From positions 1 to 9,391 of the forward strand of contig JAEYUT010000037.1 of the NCBI GenBank assembly GCA_023432305.1: a stretch of DNA of 9,391 nucleotides, given 5' to 3'. Under the pieces are notes generated by a model, which had not been told where the DNA came from, made no database searches, and saw only the letters and a list, made by a program, of their open reading frames with translations. Within the stretch, counting starts at the first letter, position 1. Every line of letters starts with the position of its first letter. The stretch is from Actinomycetes bacterium (GTDB taxonomy: Bacteria > Actinomycetota > Actinomycetes > Actinomycetales > Microbacteriaceae). The translations under genes were made by a program, and so were the position numbers. Shown here piece by piece: positions 1 to 7,443 of this stretch.

Positions 1-621
1 CAGTAGCAGCAGGCCTGAGGTCTTCTCAGAGGCGGCGGAGAAGCGCTGCTGGACGTTCTCCCAGTTCGCGATGTTCCAGAACGCCTTGACGTAGTCGGCG
101 CGCACGTTCTTGTAGTCGAGGTAGTACGCGTGCTCCCACATGTCCAGCTGCAGGATCGGGACGATGCCGAGCGGCTGGTTGTTCTGCTGGTCGTACATCT
201 GGGTGATGATGAGGCGAGCACCCACGGGATCCCAGGCGAGAACGGCCCAGCCGGAGCCCTGCAGGCTGTTCGCCGCCGCACTGAAGTGCGCCACGAACTT
301 GTCGAAGGATCCGAAGAAGTCGTCGATCGCCGATGCGAGCTCGCCCGTGGGCTTGTCGCCGCCCTCGGGCGAGAGGTTCTTCCAGAAGATCGAGTGGTTG
401 ACGTGGCCGCCGAGGTGGAAGGCGAGGTCCTTCTCGAGCTTGGGGATGGTGGTGAGGTCGCCCGACTCGCGCGCGGCCTCGAGCATCTCGAGAGCCGTGT
501 TCGCCCCGGCGACGTAGGCCGCGTGGTGCTTCGAGTGGTGGAGCTCCATGATGCGCGCTGAGATGTACGGCTCGAGCGCGGCGTAGTCGTAGTCGAGCTC
601 AGGCAGTGTGTAAACGGCCAT
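1..621 (-). CDS. sodA: Superoxide dismutase, Mn/Fe family (3' end cut by window edge)
   Basis: This cytoplasmic enzyme converts superoxide to oxygen and hydrogen peroxide. The 207 codons visible begin [18 protein letters not shown] and closely resemble mycobacterial SodA. All four metal ligands are present: His28 (in ELHHSKHH), His76 (in GGHVNH), Asp160 and His164 (in DMWEHAYYL). The N-terminal helical hairpin covers about residues 1-90 and the alpha/beta C-terminal domain about 95-205. Gln145 ([10 protein letters not shown]) and Gly72 are typical of Mn-type enzymes, whereas M. tuberculosis Fe-SOD has His at 145; manganese is therefore the inferred metal. The frame is still open at position 1, but the last residues (SGLLLL) align with the usual C-terminus, so only a residue or so plus the stop is missing. 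The ATG at 621 is supported by an AAGGA ribosome site 4 nt upstream. The gene starts 28 nt after whiA. The family assignment is very secure. Confidence 0.97.
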   Translation of the reverse strand, partial: MAVYTLPELDYDYAALEPYISARIMELHHSKHHAAYVAGANTALEMLEAARESGDLTTIPKLEKDLAFHLGGHVNHSIFWKNLSPEGGDKPTGELASAIDDFFGSFDKFVAHFSAAANSLQGSGWAVLAWDPVGARLIITQMYDQQNNQPLGIVPILQLDMWEHAYYLDYKNVRADYVKAFWNIANWENVQQRFSAASEKTSGLLLL

Positions 622-625
622 GCTG

Positions 626-632
626 TCCTTCT
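626..632 (-). promoter_or_regulatory. Ribosome binding site of sodA
   Basis: On the minus strand AGAAGGA lies 4 nt before the ATG at 621. It fixes the start of sodA and gives the gene independent translation initiation although it follows whiA by only 28 nt. Confidence 0.7.
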
Positions 633-649
633 TTCGTTCTTCCTGGTGG

Positions 650-1627
650 TCAGTCGTCGAATTCGGTGGGGAGGTTGGCGTCGGTTCCGGGCACACCGAG
701 CTCGACGGCGCGTTTGTCGGCCATCGCGAGGAGGCGGCGGATGCGGCCGGCGACGGCATCCTTGGTCATCGGCGGGTCGGCGAAGTGGCCGAGCTCGTCG
801 AGGCTCGCATCGCGGTGGGCGAGGCGGAGCTGTCCTGCATACTGCAGGTGGTCGGGAACCTCGTCGCCGAGGATCTCGAGGGCGCGTTCGACGCGCGCGC
901 AGGCAGCGACGGCGGCCTGCGCGGAACGCCGCAGGTTGGCGTCGTCGAAGTTGACGAGTCGGTTGGCTGTGGCGCGCACCTCGCGGCGCTGGCGCAGCTC
1001 CTCCCAGGCGGCGACGGCGGCATCCGCGCCCATGAGACGCAGCATCGCGGCGATCGCCTCGCCTTCGCGGATGACGACGCGGTGCACGCCGCGCACCTCA
1101 CGTGCCTTCGCCGCGACCTTCAGCCGACCGGCAGCCCCGACGAGAGCCATCGCCGCCTCATTGCCGGGGCAGGTTACCTCGAGAGCGGCCGAGCGGCCCG
1201 GGTCGGTGAGCGTGCCCCGCGCGAGGAAGGCCCCGCGCCAGATGGCAGCCAGCTCCTCGCGGTTTCCGGTCGTGAGACGGTTCGGCAGGCCGCGGACGGG
1301 GCGACGGCGCGCATCGAGCAGGCCGGTCTGGCGTGCGAGGGTCTCTCCCCCGTCGACCACGCGCACGACGAAGATGGGAGCCTTCTGGGCGCCGGCTGCG
1401 TTGATGACCTTGCCTTCGCTGCGCACCCCGTAGAGCTCCGCGAGGTCGCGGCGCACGCGCTGCGCGACTTTCTGCGAGTCGAGCTCCGCCTCCACGGCGA
1501 TGCGCCCCGAGATGATATGCAGCCCGCCTGAGAACCGCAGCAGTGCCGCGAGCTCCGCCGCTCGGACGCTCGTCTTGCCGGTCGTCACGGCAACGAGCTC
1601 TTCCTTGACGTCTCCCGTCAGTGCCAC
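650..1627 (-). CDS. whiA: DNA-binding regulator WhiA
   Basis: WhiA is a conserved transcription factor of Gram-positive bacteria. In Streptomyces it works with WhiB to switch on sporulation-division genes, and in non-sporulating species it influences cell division. The protein has 325 residues, the usual actinobacterial length. The N-terminal WhiA domain spans about residues 1-105 ([37 protein letters not shown]). A degenerate LAGLIDADG core follows at about 125-220 ([14 protein letters not shown] at 127-140), without the acidic catalytic residues of homing endonucleases. Then comes the conserved stretch [18 protein letters not shown] (219-236) and a C-terminal helix-turn-helix at about 265-305 ([20 protein letters not shown]). 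The GTG start at 1627 gives the family's usual N-terminus and has GAGGA 8 nt upstream; no in-frame ATG, GTG or TTG lies between it and the rapZ stop. It sits 48 nt after rapZ, the conserved neighbour, but yvcK, which often lies between them, is absent. Confidence 0.97.
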   Translation of the reverse strand: MALTGDVKEELVAVTTGKTSVRAAELAALLRFSGGLHIISGRIAVEAELDSQKVAQRVRRDLAELYGVRSEGKVINAAGAQKAPIFVVRVVDGGETLARQTGLLDARRRPVRGLPNRLTTGNREELAAIWRGAFLARGTLTDPGRSAALEVTCPGNEAAMALVGAAGRLKVAAKAREVRGVHRVVIREGEAIAAMLRLMGADAAVAAWEELRQRREVRATANRLVNFDDANLRRSAQAAVAACARVERALEILGDEVPDHLQYAGQLRLAHRDASLDELGHFADPPMTKDAVAGRIRRLLAMADKRAVELGVPGTDANLPTEFDD

Positions 1628-1635
1628 GCGTTCAA

Positions 1636-1640
1636 TCCTC
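1636..1640 (-). promoter_or_regulatory. Ribosome binding site of whiA
   Basis: On the minus strand GAGGA lies 8 nt before the GTG at 1627. It supports GTG as the true start of whiA; the in-frame codons between it and the rapZ stop offer no ATG, GTG or TTG. Confidence 0.7.
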
Positions 1641-1675
1641 GTCTCGATTCGGCGGATGTCGAAGGGCGCATGTCG

Positions 1676-2551
1676 TCACTCTCGTCCGAGGTCGCGGTGC
1701 CGCACCGTGACAGAGACTCCAGGGAGCTCGCGAAGGCGTGCTGCAACCTCTTCGGTGATGGCGACCGACCGGTGCTTTCCACCGGTGCATCCCACTCCGA
1801 TCGTAGCGTGGCGTTTGTTCTCGCGACGATACCCCTCGACCACAGCCGCGAGAGCTGCCACGTAGTGCTCCACGAACTCCGGCACGCCCGGCTGGGCGAG
1901 CACGTAGTCGCGCACCGGTGCGTCGATCCCCGTCTGGTGCGCCAGCTCGGGGATCCAATAGGGGTTCGGGATGAAGCGCATGTCGGCGAGCATGTCGGCG
2001 TCGGCGGGCGCGCCGTACTTGAACCCGAAGCTCACGACGGTGAGCTTGAGGCTCGGGGTGGACGCCTCGGAGTACATCTCGGCGACGCGCATCGCCAGCT
2101 GGTGCACGTTGAGGTCCGAGGTGTCGATCACCTGGTCGCTGAGTTCGCGCAGACCGCGTGTGTGCTCGCGTTCGGCTGCGATGCCGTCGATGAGCGTGCC
2201 GTCGCCCTGCAGGGGGTGCGGACGGCGCACCTGCTCGAATCGGCGTACGAGCGCAGCGTCGGTCGCGTCGAGGAACAGCACGCGCGCGCGACCCGCGGCA
2301 TGCAGCTCGGCGATGATCTCCTGGGCATCCGCGAACAGGCGCCCGCCGCGCACGTCGACGACTGCGGCGATGCGCGGGATCGCGGAGCTCGTGTGGGCAC
2401 CGAGATCCGCGAGGGGTCGCAGCATCTGCGGGGGAAGGTTGTCGACCACATACCAGCCCAGATCTTCGAGCGCGTTGGCGGCTGTCGAGCGGCCTGCGCC
2501 CGACATCCCCGTCACGATGAGCAGCTCGAGCTCGTCGCTGGAATCAGTCAT
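1676..2551 (-). CDS. rapZ: RapZ/YvcJ family P-loop nucleotide-binding protein
   Basis: RapZ-family proteins join an N-terminal kinase-like P-loop domain to a C-terminal metabolite-binding domain. In E. coli RapZ binds glucosamine-6-phosphate and delivers the small RNA GlmZ to RNase E; the actinobacterial role is not settled, so the RNA-adapter function should not be assumed. The protein has 291 residues. The Walker A loop is GMSGAGRS (15-22), with Arg21 where the classical loop has Lys. Next come [14 protein letters not shown] (28-41) and [28 protein letters not shown] sequence from about 91 to 114 (Walker B region). The C-terminal domain carries [13 protein letters not shown] (174-186), MRFIPNPYW (191-199) and GCTGGKHRS (254-262). 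Tyr198 replaces the His (E. coli His190) of the ligand pocket; Thr256, Gly257 and Arg261 are kept. The ATG start overlaps the uvrC stop by 4 nt and has GGGAAG 7 nt upstream. Family assignment is secure, biochemical role uncertain. Confidence 0.96.
   Translation of the reverse strand: MTDSSDELELLIVTGMSGAGRSTAANALEDLGWYVVDNLPPQMLRPLADLGAHTSSAIPRIAAVVDVRGGRLFADAQEIIAELHAAGRARVLFLDATDAALVRRFEQVRRPHPLQGDGTLIDGIAAEREHTRGLRELSDQVIDTSDLNVHQLAMRVAEMYSEASTPSLKLTVVSFGFKYGAPADADMLADMRFIPNPYWIPELAHQTGIDAPVRDYVLAQPGVPEFVEHYVAALAAVVEGYRRENKRHATIGVGCTGGKHRSVAITEEVAARLRELPGVSVTVRHRDLGRE
2548..2551 (-). other. ATGA start/stop overlap of uvrC and rapZ
   Basis: The last codon of uvrC (TGA) and the first of rapZ (ATG) share the minus-strand tetranucleotide ATGA. 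Such overlaps usually mean that ribosomes finishing the first gene re-initiate on the second, so rapZ translation is probably coupled to uvrC. Confidence 0.9.
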
Positions 2552-4467
2552 TGATCGTCTTCCCGTCGGTCTCCTCTCAGCCTACCCGCGATGGCTTCCG
2601 CGAGCTGAGGTCCGATGCCTTTCACCTCCGCGATCTGCTCGACGCTCGCGGCCCGGAGGCGCGCGACCGATCCGAAGTGCCGCAGAAGCTGCTTCGACCG
2701 CGATGGGCCGAGCCCCGGGATCTCCGAGAGGACGGTGCTGATGTCGGCGCGGCGCTTCTGCCGTTGGAAGGTGATCGCGAACCGGTGCGCCTCGTCGCGG
2801 ATGCGCTGGATCAGGAAGAGCGCTTCGCTGCCGCGCGGGAGGATGACGGGGAAGTCGTCGTCGGGAAGCCAGAGCTCCTCGAGACGCTTCGCGATGCCGA
2901 CGAGCGGGATGTCGGTGATGCCGAGCTCATCGAAGACCGCCTGCACGGCCTGCACCTGAGGCTGGCCGCCGTCGACGATGATGAGCCCCGGGCGGTAGGC
3001 GAAACGCTTGCGCGGCTTCGGCGCGCCCTCCAACTCCAACTCCGGCTCGTCCGCGACACCGGTGGGGTCGGGGTCCTCGTCGAGATGCGCGAGTCGGCGA
3101 CGCAGCACCTGCGCCATCGACTCGGTGTCATCGACCGTGCCGGCGACGGCGAACTTGCGATAGTCGGACTTCTTCGCGAGGCCGTCCTCGAAGACCACCA
3201 TCGAGGCGACCACGTTGGTTCCGCCGAGGTGCGAGACGTCGTAGCACTCCATCCGCAGGGGCGCCTCGTCCAGGCCGAGCGCCTCCTGCAGCTCGGTGAG
3301 CGCCTGGGTGCGCGCCACATAGTCGGAAATGCGGCGCGTCTTGTAGAGCGCCAGCGACTGCTTCGCGTTGAGGGTGGCGGTCTGCAGGACGGCGGCCTTC
3401 TCACCACGCTGCGCCGTCTTGAGGGTCACGGACCCGCGGGCGCGGCGGCTCCCCAGCCAGACCGACAGCGCTTCGGCGTCATCCGGCAGCACGGGCACGA
3501 TGATCTCGCGCGGCGGCGCGTCGTTCTCGTATGCCGTTTCGATCACCGACTCGACGAGCTCACCTGAGCCGATGTCGAGCTCCTTGTCGACGACCCAGGT
3601 GCGCACACCGCGGATGCGACCGCCGCGCACGATGAACTGCTGCACTGCGGCGGCGAGCTCGTCCTCCTCGATGCCGAACACGTCGACGTCGACGTCGTCC
3701 GAGAGCACCACGGCGCTCTTCTCGAGCACATTCTCGAGCGCCTGGATGCGGTCGCGGATGCGCGCCGCGCGCTCGTACTCGAGCGCCGCCGCGGCCTCGG
3801 CCATCTCCTTCTGCAGGATCGTGATGGCGCTGCGGTCGTGGCTGGCCATGAACGCGACGAACTCATCGACGATCTTCCGGTGCTCGTCGATCGTGACCTT
3901 CTGAGAGCACGGGCCACCGCACCGTCCGATCTGGCCGGCGAAGCACGGGCGTCCCGTCTGCATCGCACGCTTGTAGGCGGAGTCCGAGCAGGTGCGGATG
4001 GGGAACGCCTTCACCATCAGATCGATCGTCTCCCGCACCGCCCACACCTTCGGGTAGGGGCCGAAGTACTTCGCACCGCGGATGCGGTGGTTGCGGCTCA
4101 CCATGACGCGCGGTGCCTCGTCGGCGAGCGTCACCACCAGGTACGGGTAGCTCTTGTCGTCACGGAACTTGACGTTGTACGGGGGCGAGAACTCCTTGAT
4201 CCAGGTGTACTCGAGCTGGAGCGCCTCCACATCGTTCGCGACGACCGTCCACTCGACCTTCGACGCGGCGAGCACCATGTGGCGGGTGCGCTCGTGCAGG
4301 CTCCGCAGCGGCTGGAAGTAGTTCGAGAGCCGCTGGCGCAGATTGATCGCCTTGCCGACATAGAGGATGCGTCCGTTCGCGTCGGAGAAGCGGTAGACAC
4401 CGGGTGCGTTCGGGATCTCACCCGGCTTCGGTCGCCACGGCAGCACATCCGCGCGCGGTGCCGCCAC
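2548..4467 (-). CDS. uvrC: Excinuclease ABC subunit UvrC
   Basis: UvrC is recruited by the UvrB-DNA complex and cuts the damaged strand on both sides of the lesion. The protein has 639 residues. The GIY-YIG nuclease (about 20-105), which makes the 3' cut, keeps Tyr36, Lys39, Arg46, Tyr50, Glu86 and Asn98. Four cysteines at 160, 175, 183 and 187 match the pattern reported to hold an iron-sulfur cluster in E. coli UvrC. A UVR helical hairpin (about 213-250, [20 protein letters not shown]) contacts UvrB. The RNase H-like nuclease for the 5' cut has Asp410 (CYDVSHLGG), Asp499 (IIVDGGQ) and His561 (DEAHRFA). Two helix-hairpin-helix motifs end the protein ([25 protein letters not shown]). About 30 acidic or basic residues (462-491) are inserted between the two aspartates. 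The GTG start lies 1 nt after the uvrA stop with GGAAGG 9 nt upstream; a GTG seven codons later is an alternative. Confidence 0.98.
   Translation of the reverse strand: MAAPRADVLPWRPKPGEIPNAPGVYRFSDANGRILYVGKAINLRQRLSNYFQPLRSLHERTRHMVLAASKVEWTVVANDVEALQLEYTWIKEFSPPYNVKFRDDKSYPYLVVTLADEAPRVMVSRNHRIRGAKYFGPYPKVWAVRETIDLMVKAFPIRTCSDSAYKRAMQTGRPCFAGQIGRCGGPCSQKVTIDEHRKIVDEFVAFMASHDRSAITILQKEMAEAAAALEYERAARIRDRIQALENVLEKSAVVLSDDVDVDVFGIEEDELAAAVQQFIVRGGRIRGVRTWVVDKELDIGSGELVESVIETAYENDAPPREIIVPVLPDDAEALSVWLGSRRARGSVTLKTAQRGEKAAVLQTATLNAKQSLALYKTRRISDYVARTQALTELQEALGLDEAPLRMECYDVSHLGGTNVVASMVVFEDGLAKKSDYRKFAVAGTVDDTESMAQVLRRRLAHLDEDPDPTGVADEPELELEGAPKPRKRFAYRPGLIIVDGGQPQVQAVQAVFDELGITDIPLVGIAKRLEELWLPDDDFPVILPRGSEALFLIQRIRDEAHRFAITFQRQKRRADISTVLSEIPGLGPSRSKQLLRHFGSVARLRAASVEQIAEVKGIGPQLAEAIAGRLRGDRREDDQ
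2559..2564 (-). promoter_or_regulatory. Ribosome binding site of rapZ, inside uvrC
   Basis: On the minus strand GGGAAG lies 7 nt before the rapZ ATG, within the last codons of uvrC. It supports the start that overlaps the uvrC stop. Confidence 0.6.
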
Positions 4468-4468
4468 C

Positions 4469-7402
4469 TCAGCCGGCCTTCCGACGACCCCGACCCGCAG
4501 CCGCCGATTCGAGAAGCTCCGCGAGGAAGCGACCCGTGTGGCTCTCGGGGTTCTTCGCGACCTTCTCGGGGGTGCCCGTCGCGATCACCTGGCCACCGCC
4601 CGATCCGCCCTCCGGACCCATGTCGATGAGCCAGTCGGCGCTCTTGATGACATCGAGGTTGTGCTCGATCACGATGACGGAGTTGCCCTTGTCGACGAGG
4701 CTGTTGAGCACCAGGAGGAGCTTGCGCACATCCTCGAAGTGCAGACCCGTGGTGGGCTCGTCGAGAACGTAGATGGAGCGGCCGTTGGAGCGCTTCTGGA
4801 GCTCGGTCGCGAGCTTGACGCGCTGCGCCTCGCCGCCCGAGAGGGTCGTGGCGCTCTGCCCGAGGCGGACGTACCCGAGGCCCACATCGACGAGCGTCTT
4901 CAGGTAGCGGTGGATCGCGCTGATGGGCTCGAAGAACTCGGCGGCTTCGCTGATGGGCATGTCGAGCACCTCGGCGATGTTCTTGCCCTTATAGCGCACC
5001 TGCAGGGTGTCGCGGTTGTAGCGGGCGCCATCGCAGACCTCGCACACGACGTAGACGTCGGGCAGGAAGTTCATCTCGATCTTGATCGTGCCGTCGCCGG
5101 AGCAGTTCTCGCACCGGCCGCCCTTGACGTTGAAGCTGAAACGCCCGGGCTGGTAGCCCCGCGCCTTCGCCTCCATGGTCTCGGCGAAAAGCGTGCGGAT
5201 GCGGTCGAAGACGCCCGTGTAGGTCGCCGGGTTGGAGCGCGGGGTGCGGCCGATGGGCGCCTGATCCACGTGCACCACCTTGTCGAGGTGCTCGAGCCCG
5301 GTGACGCGCTTGTGCTTGCCGGGAACCTGGCGGGCGCCGTTGAGGTTGTTGGCGAGCACCTTGTAGAGGATGTCGTTGACGAGGCTCGACTTGCCGGACC
5401 CCGACACGCCCGTCACGGCCGTGAGCACGCCGAGCGGGAACTCGGCGGTGACGTTCTGGAGGTTGTTGGTCTGCGCCCCTTCGACGACGAGCATGCGCGT
5501 GCGGTCGATGGGCCGGCGCTTCTCGGGCATCTCGATAGCCCGCCGACCCGCGAGGTAGTCGCCCGTCACGGAGCCGCGGTTCTCGAGCAGCGTCTCGTAC
5601 GAGCCGGAGTGCACGACCTTGCCGCCATGCTCTCCCGCTCCGGGGCCGATGTCGACGACCCAGTCGGCGGTGCGGATGGTGTCCTCGTCGTGCTCGACGA
5701 CGATGAGGGTGTTGCCGAGATTCTTGAGCTTGACGAGCGTGTCGATGAGGCGCCGGTTGTCGCGCTGGTGGAGGCCGATCGACGGCTCGTCGAGCACGTA
5801 GAGAACGCCGGTGAGGCCGGAGCCGATCTGCGTCGCCAGACGGATGCGCTGTGCCTCGCCGCCCGAGAGCGACCCAGCCGCGCGCGACATGGTGAGGTAG
5901 CCGAGCCCCACCTCGAGCAGGAACTCGAGACGCAGACGGATCTCGCGCAGCACCTGGGCGGCGATGCGCGCTTCGCGGTCGGTGAGCTCGAGCCGATCCA
6001 TGAACGCATACGCATCGGTGAGACTGAGATCCGCGACCGACGAGATGCTGTGGCCCGCCACGAGCACCGCGAGCACCTCGGGCTTGAGCCGACGACCTTC
6101 GCAGACGGGGCACGGGACCTCACGCAGGTACTCGCCGTACCGCTGCTGCGACCAGTCGCTCTCGGCCTCCTTGTACTTGCGCTCGATGTACGGCATGACG
6201 CCTTCGAACCCCGTGGAGTACTTCACCGTGCGGCCGAAGCGGTTGCGCCACTGGACGGTCACCTCGAAGTCGTTGCCGTGCAGCACCGCGGTCTGCACTT
6301 CGCTCGGCAGATCCTTCCACGGGGTGTCGAGCGAGAAGTCGAGATCCTTCGCGAGCCCCTGCAGCAGGCGCTGGAAGTAGGTGTAGACGCCCTTGCCTCC
6401 CTGGTTCCACGGCAGGATGACACCCTCGTTGAGGCTGAGATCCGGGTCGCCGATCACCAGGCCCGTGTCGACGGCCATCTTCGTGCCCAGACCCGAGCAC
6501 TCGGGGCAGGCGCCGAAGGGGGCGTTGAACGAGAACGTGCGGGGCTCGATCTCGGTGAGCGCGATGGGGTGGTTGTTCGGGCACGCGAGCTTCTCGCTGA
6601 ACGATCGGCGGCGAGCCTTCGACCCCTCCTCCTCGTCGACGAAGTCGATCTCGAGAACGCCGTTCGCGAGACGGAGCGCTGTCTCCACCGAGTCCGTGAC
6701 ACGCGTCAGCAGCTCATCGGAGGCGACGAGACGGTCGACGACGACCGCGATGTCGTGCTTGTACTGCTTCTTGAGCTTCGGCGGTTCGGTGAGCTGAACG
6801 AGCTCCCCGTCGACGATCGCGCGCGAGTATCCGGAGGCGGAGAGCTCCGCGAAGAGATCGACGAACTCGCCCTTCTTCTGGGAGATGACGGGGGCGATCA
6901 CCTGATAGCGCGTGCCGGTGGGCAGCTCCATGAGCTGGTCGGCGATCTGCTGCACCGTCTGGCGCTGGATCTTCTCGCCGCACACGGGACAGTGGGGCTC
7001 GCCGATGCGCGCCCACAGCAGTCGCATGTAGTCGTAGATCTCGGTGATGGTGCCGACGGTGGAGCGCGGGTTGCGGTTGGTCGACTTCTGGTCGATCGAG
7101 ACGGCAGGGCTGAGGCCCTCGATGAAGTCGACATCCGGGCGGTCCACCTGGCCGAGGAACTGGCGTGCGTACGCCGACAGCGACTCGACGTAGCGGCGCT
7201 GCCCTTCGGCGAAGATCGTGTCGAATGCGAGCGACGACTTTCCGGAGCCGGAGAGGCCCGTGAACACGACGAGCGAGTCGCGCGGGATCTCGAGGTCGAC
7301 GTCCTTCAGATTGTGCACGCGAGCGCCGCGGACGCTCAGCTTCTGGGTTCCGGAGACAGGGGTGATCGACACTGAACTCATGTTAGTTCCGACCGCTGAC
7401 AT
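4469..7402 (-). CDS. uvrA: Excinuclease ABC subunit UvrA
   Basis: UvrA is the dimeric ATPase that finds distorted DNA and loads UvrB. The protein has 977 residues with two ABC modules. First module: Walker A GLSGSGKS (49-56), signature LSGGEAQR (512-519), Walker B VLYVLDEP (533-540). Second module: Walker A GVSGSGKS (665-672), signature LSGGEAQR (854-861), Walker B IYVLDEP (877-883). Zinc sites: a C-terminal Cys4 site at Cys764, 767, 787 and 790 (CENC and CEVC); CPVC at 138-141, which probably pairs with CPVC at 431-434; and a third at Cys274, Cys299 and Cys302, where the fourth ligand appears to be His278 (CPNNH) instead of the Cys found in E. coli. The ATG at 7402 is 41 nt after uvrB but has AGG directly against it; an ATG seven codons later (7381, MSSVSITP) is an equally possible start. 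Translation may depend on coupling to uvrB. Confidence 0.98.
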   Translation of the reverse strand: MSAVGTNMSSVSITPVSGTQKLSVRGARVHNLKDVDLEIPRDSLVVFTGLSGSGKSSLAFDTIFAEGQRRYVESLSAYARQFLGQVDRPDVDFIEGLSPAVSIDQKSTNRNPRSTVGTITEIYDYMRLLWARIGEPHCPVCGEKIQRQTVQQIADQLMELPTGTRYQVIAPVISQKKGEFVDLFAELSASGYSRAIVDGELVQLTEPPKLKKQYKHDIAVVVDRLVASDELLTRVTDSVETALRLANGVLEIDFVDEEEGSKARRRSFSEKLACPNNHPIALTEIEPRTFSFNAPFGACPECSGLGTKMAVDTGLVIGDPDLSLNEGVILPWNQGGKGVYTYFQRLLQGLAKDLDFSLDTPWKDLPSEVQTAVLHGNDFEVTVQWRNRFGRTVKYSTGFEGVMPYIERKYKEAESDWSQQRYGEYLREVPCPVCEGRRLKPEVLAVLVAGHSISSVADLSLTDAYAFMDRLELTDREARIAAQVLREIRLRLEFLLEVGLGYLTMSRAAGSLSGGEAQRIRLATQIGSGLTGVLYVLDEPSIGLHQRDNRRLIDTLVKLKNLGNTLIVVEHDEDTIRTADWVVDIGPGAGEHGGKVVHSGSYETLLENRGSVTGDYLAGRRAIEMPEKRRPIDRTRMLVVEGAQTNNLQNVTAEFPLGVLTAVTGVSGSGKSSLVNDILYKVLANNLNGARQVPGKHKRVTGLEHLDKVVHVDQAPIGRTPRSNPATYTGVFDRIRTLFAETMEAKARGYQPGRFSFNVKGGRCENCSGDGTIKIEMNFLPDVYVVCEVCDGARYNRDTLQVRYKGKNIAEVLDMPISEAAEFFEPISAIHRYLKTLVDVGLGYVRLGQSATTLSGGEAQRVKLATELQKRSNGRSIYVLDEPTTGLHFEDVRKLLLVLNSLVDKGNSVIVIEHNLDVIKSADWLIDMGPEGGSGGGQVIATGTPEKVAKNPESHTGRFLAELLESAAAGRGRRKAG
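4477..4482 (-). promoter_or_regulatory. Ribosome binding site of uvrC, inside uvrA
   Basis: On the minus strand GGAAGG lies 9 nt before the GTG at 4467 and inside the last codons of uvrA. It favours this first GTG over the later in-frame GTG, and suggests uvrC is translated in step with uvrA. Confidence 0.6.
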
Positions 7403-7443
7403 CCTGCCGGGTGTCGGCGGTGCCGCGGGCGCGCAGAGGCCGC
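7403..7443 (-). other. uvrB-uvrA intergenic spacer
   Basis: These 41 nt separate the uvrB stop from the first possible uvrA start. They are G/C-rich and hold a short GCGGCACCGC inverted repeat, too small to be a credible terminator. No well-spaced ribosome site, no promoter-like hexamers and no LexA-type palindrome of the actinobacterial form (TCGAAC-N4-GTTCGA) are seen, so uvrA is probably transcribed with uvrB. Confidence 0.5.

Noticed and set aside
965..1255. LAGLIDADG-like fold in WhiA as a sign of a homing endonuclease or mobile intron.
   Set aside because: WhiA family proteins carry a catalytically dead LAGLIDADG domain as part of a regulator. The gene is full length in its conserved place and there is no intron or intein boundary.
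606..1531. Two overlapping plus-strand open frames opposite whiA, and similar ones opposite rapZ, uvrC and sodA.
   Set aside because: Each mirrors a minus-strand gene with clear family motifs. Their products are low-complexity Arg/Ala/Ser-rich or acidic strings without domains, and no plus-strand ribosome sites support them.
1618..1671. A 17-codon minus-strand frame in the rapZ-whiA spacer ([17 protein letters not shown]) whose stop overlaps the whiA start.
   Set aside because: It could act as a coupling leader, but it has only a weak ribosome site and no conservation evidence. The whiA start has its own GAGGA.
4538..7375. An open frame of 945 codons on the plus strand, antisense to uvrA.
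   Set aside because: Long antisense frames are expected opposite G/C-rich genes with strong third-position bias. The translation is dominated by Asp, Glu, Arg, Val, Leu and Ala with no recognisable domain, while the minus strand encodes a full UvrA.
7403..7443. Possible SOS (LexA) operator or terminator between uvrB and uvrA.
   Set aside because: No TCGAAC-N4-GTTCGA-like palindrome is present, and the only inverted repeat has four-base arms with no U-tract. Any LexA control would be upstream of uvrB, outside the window.
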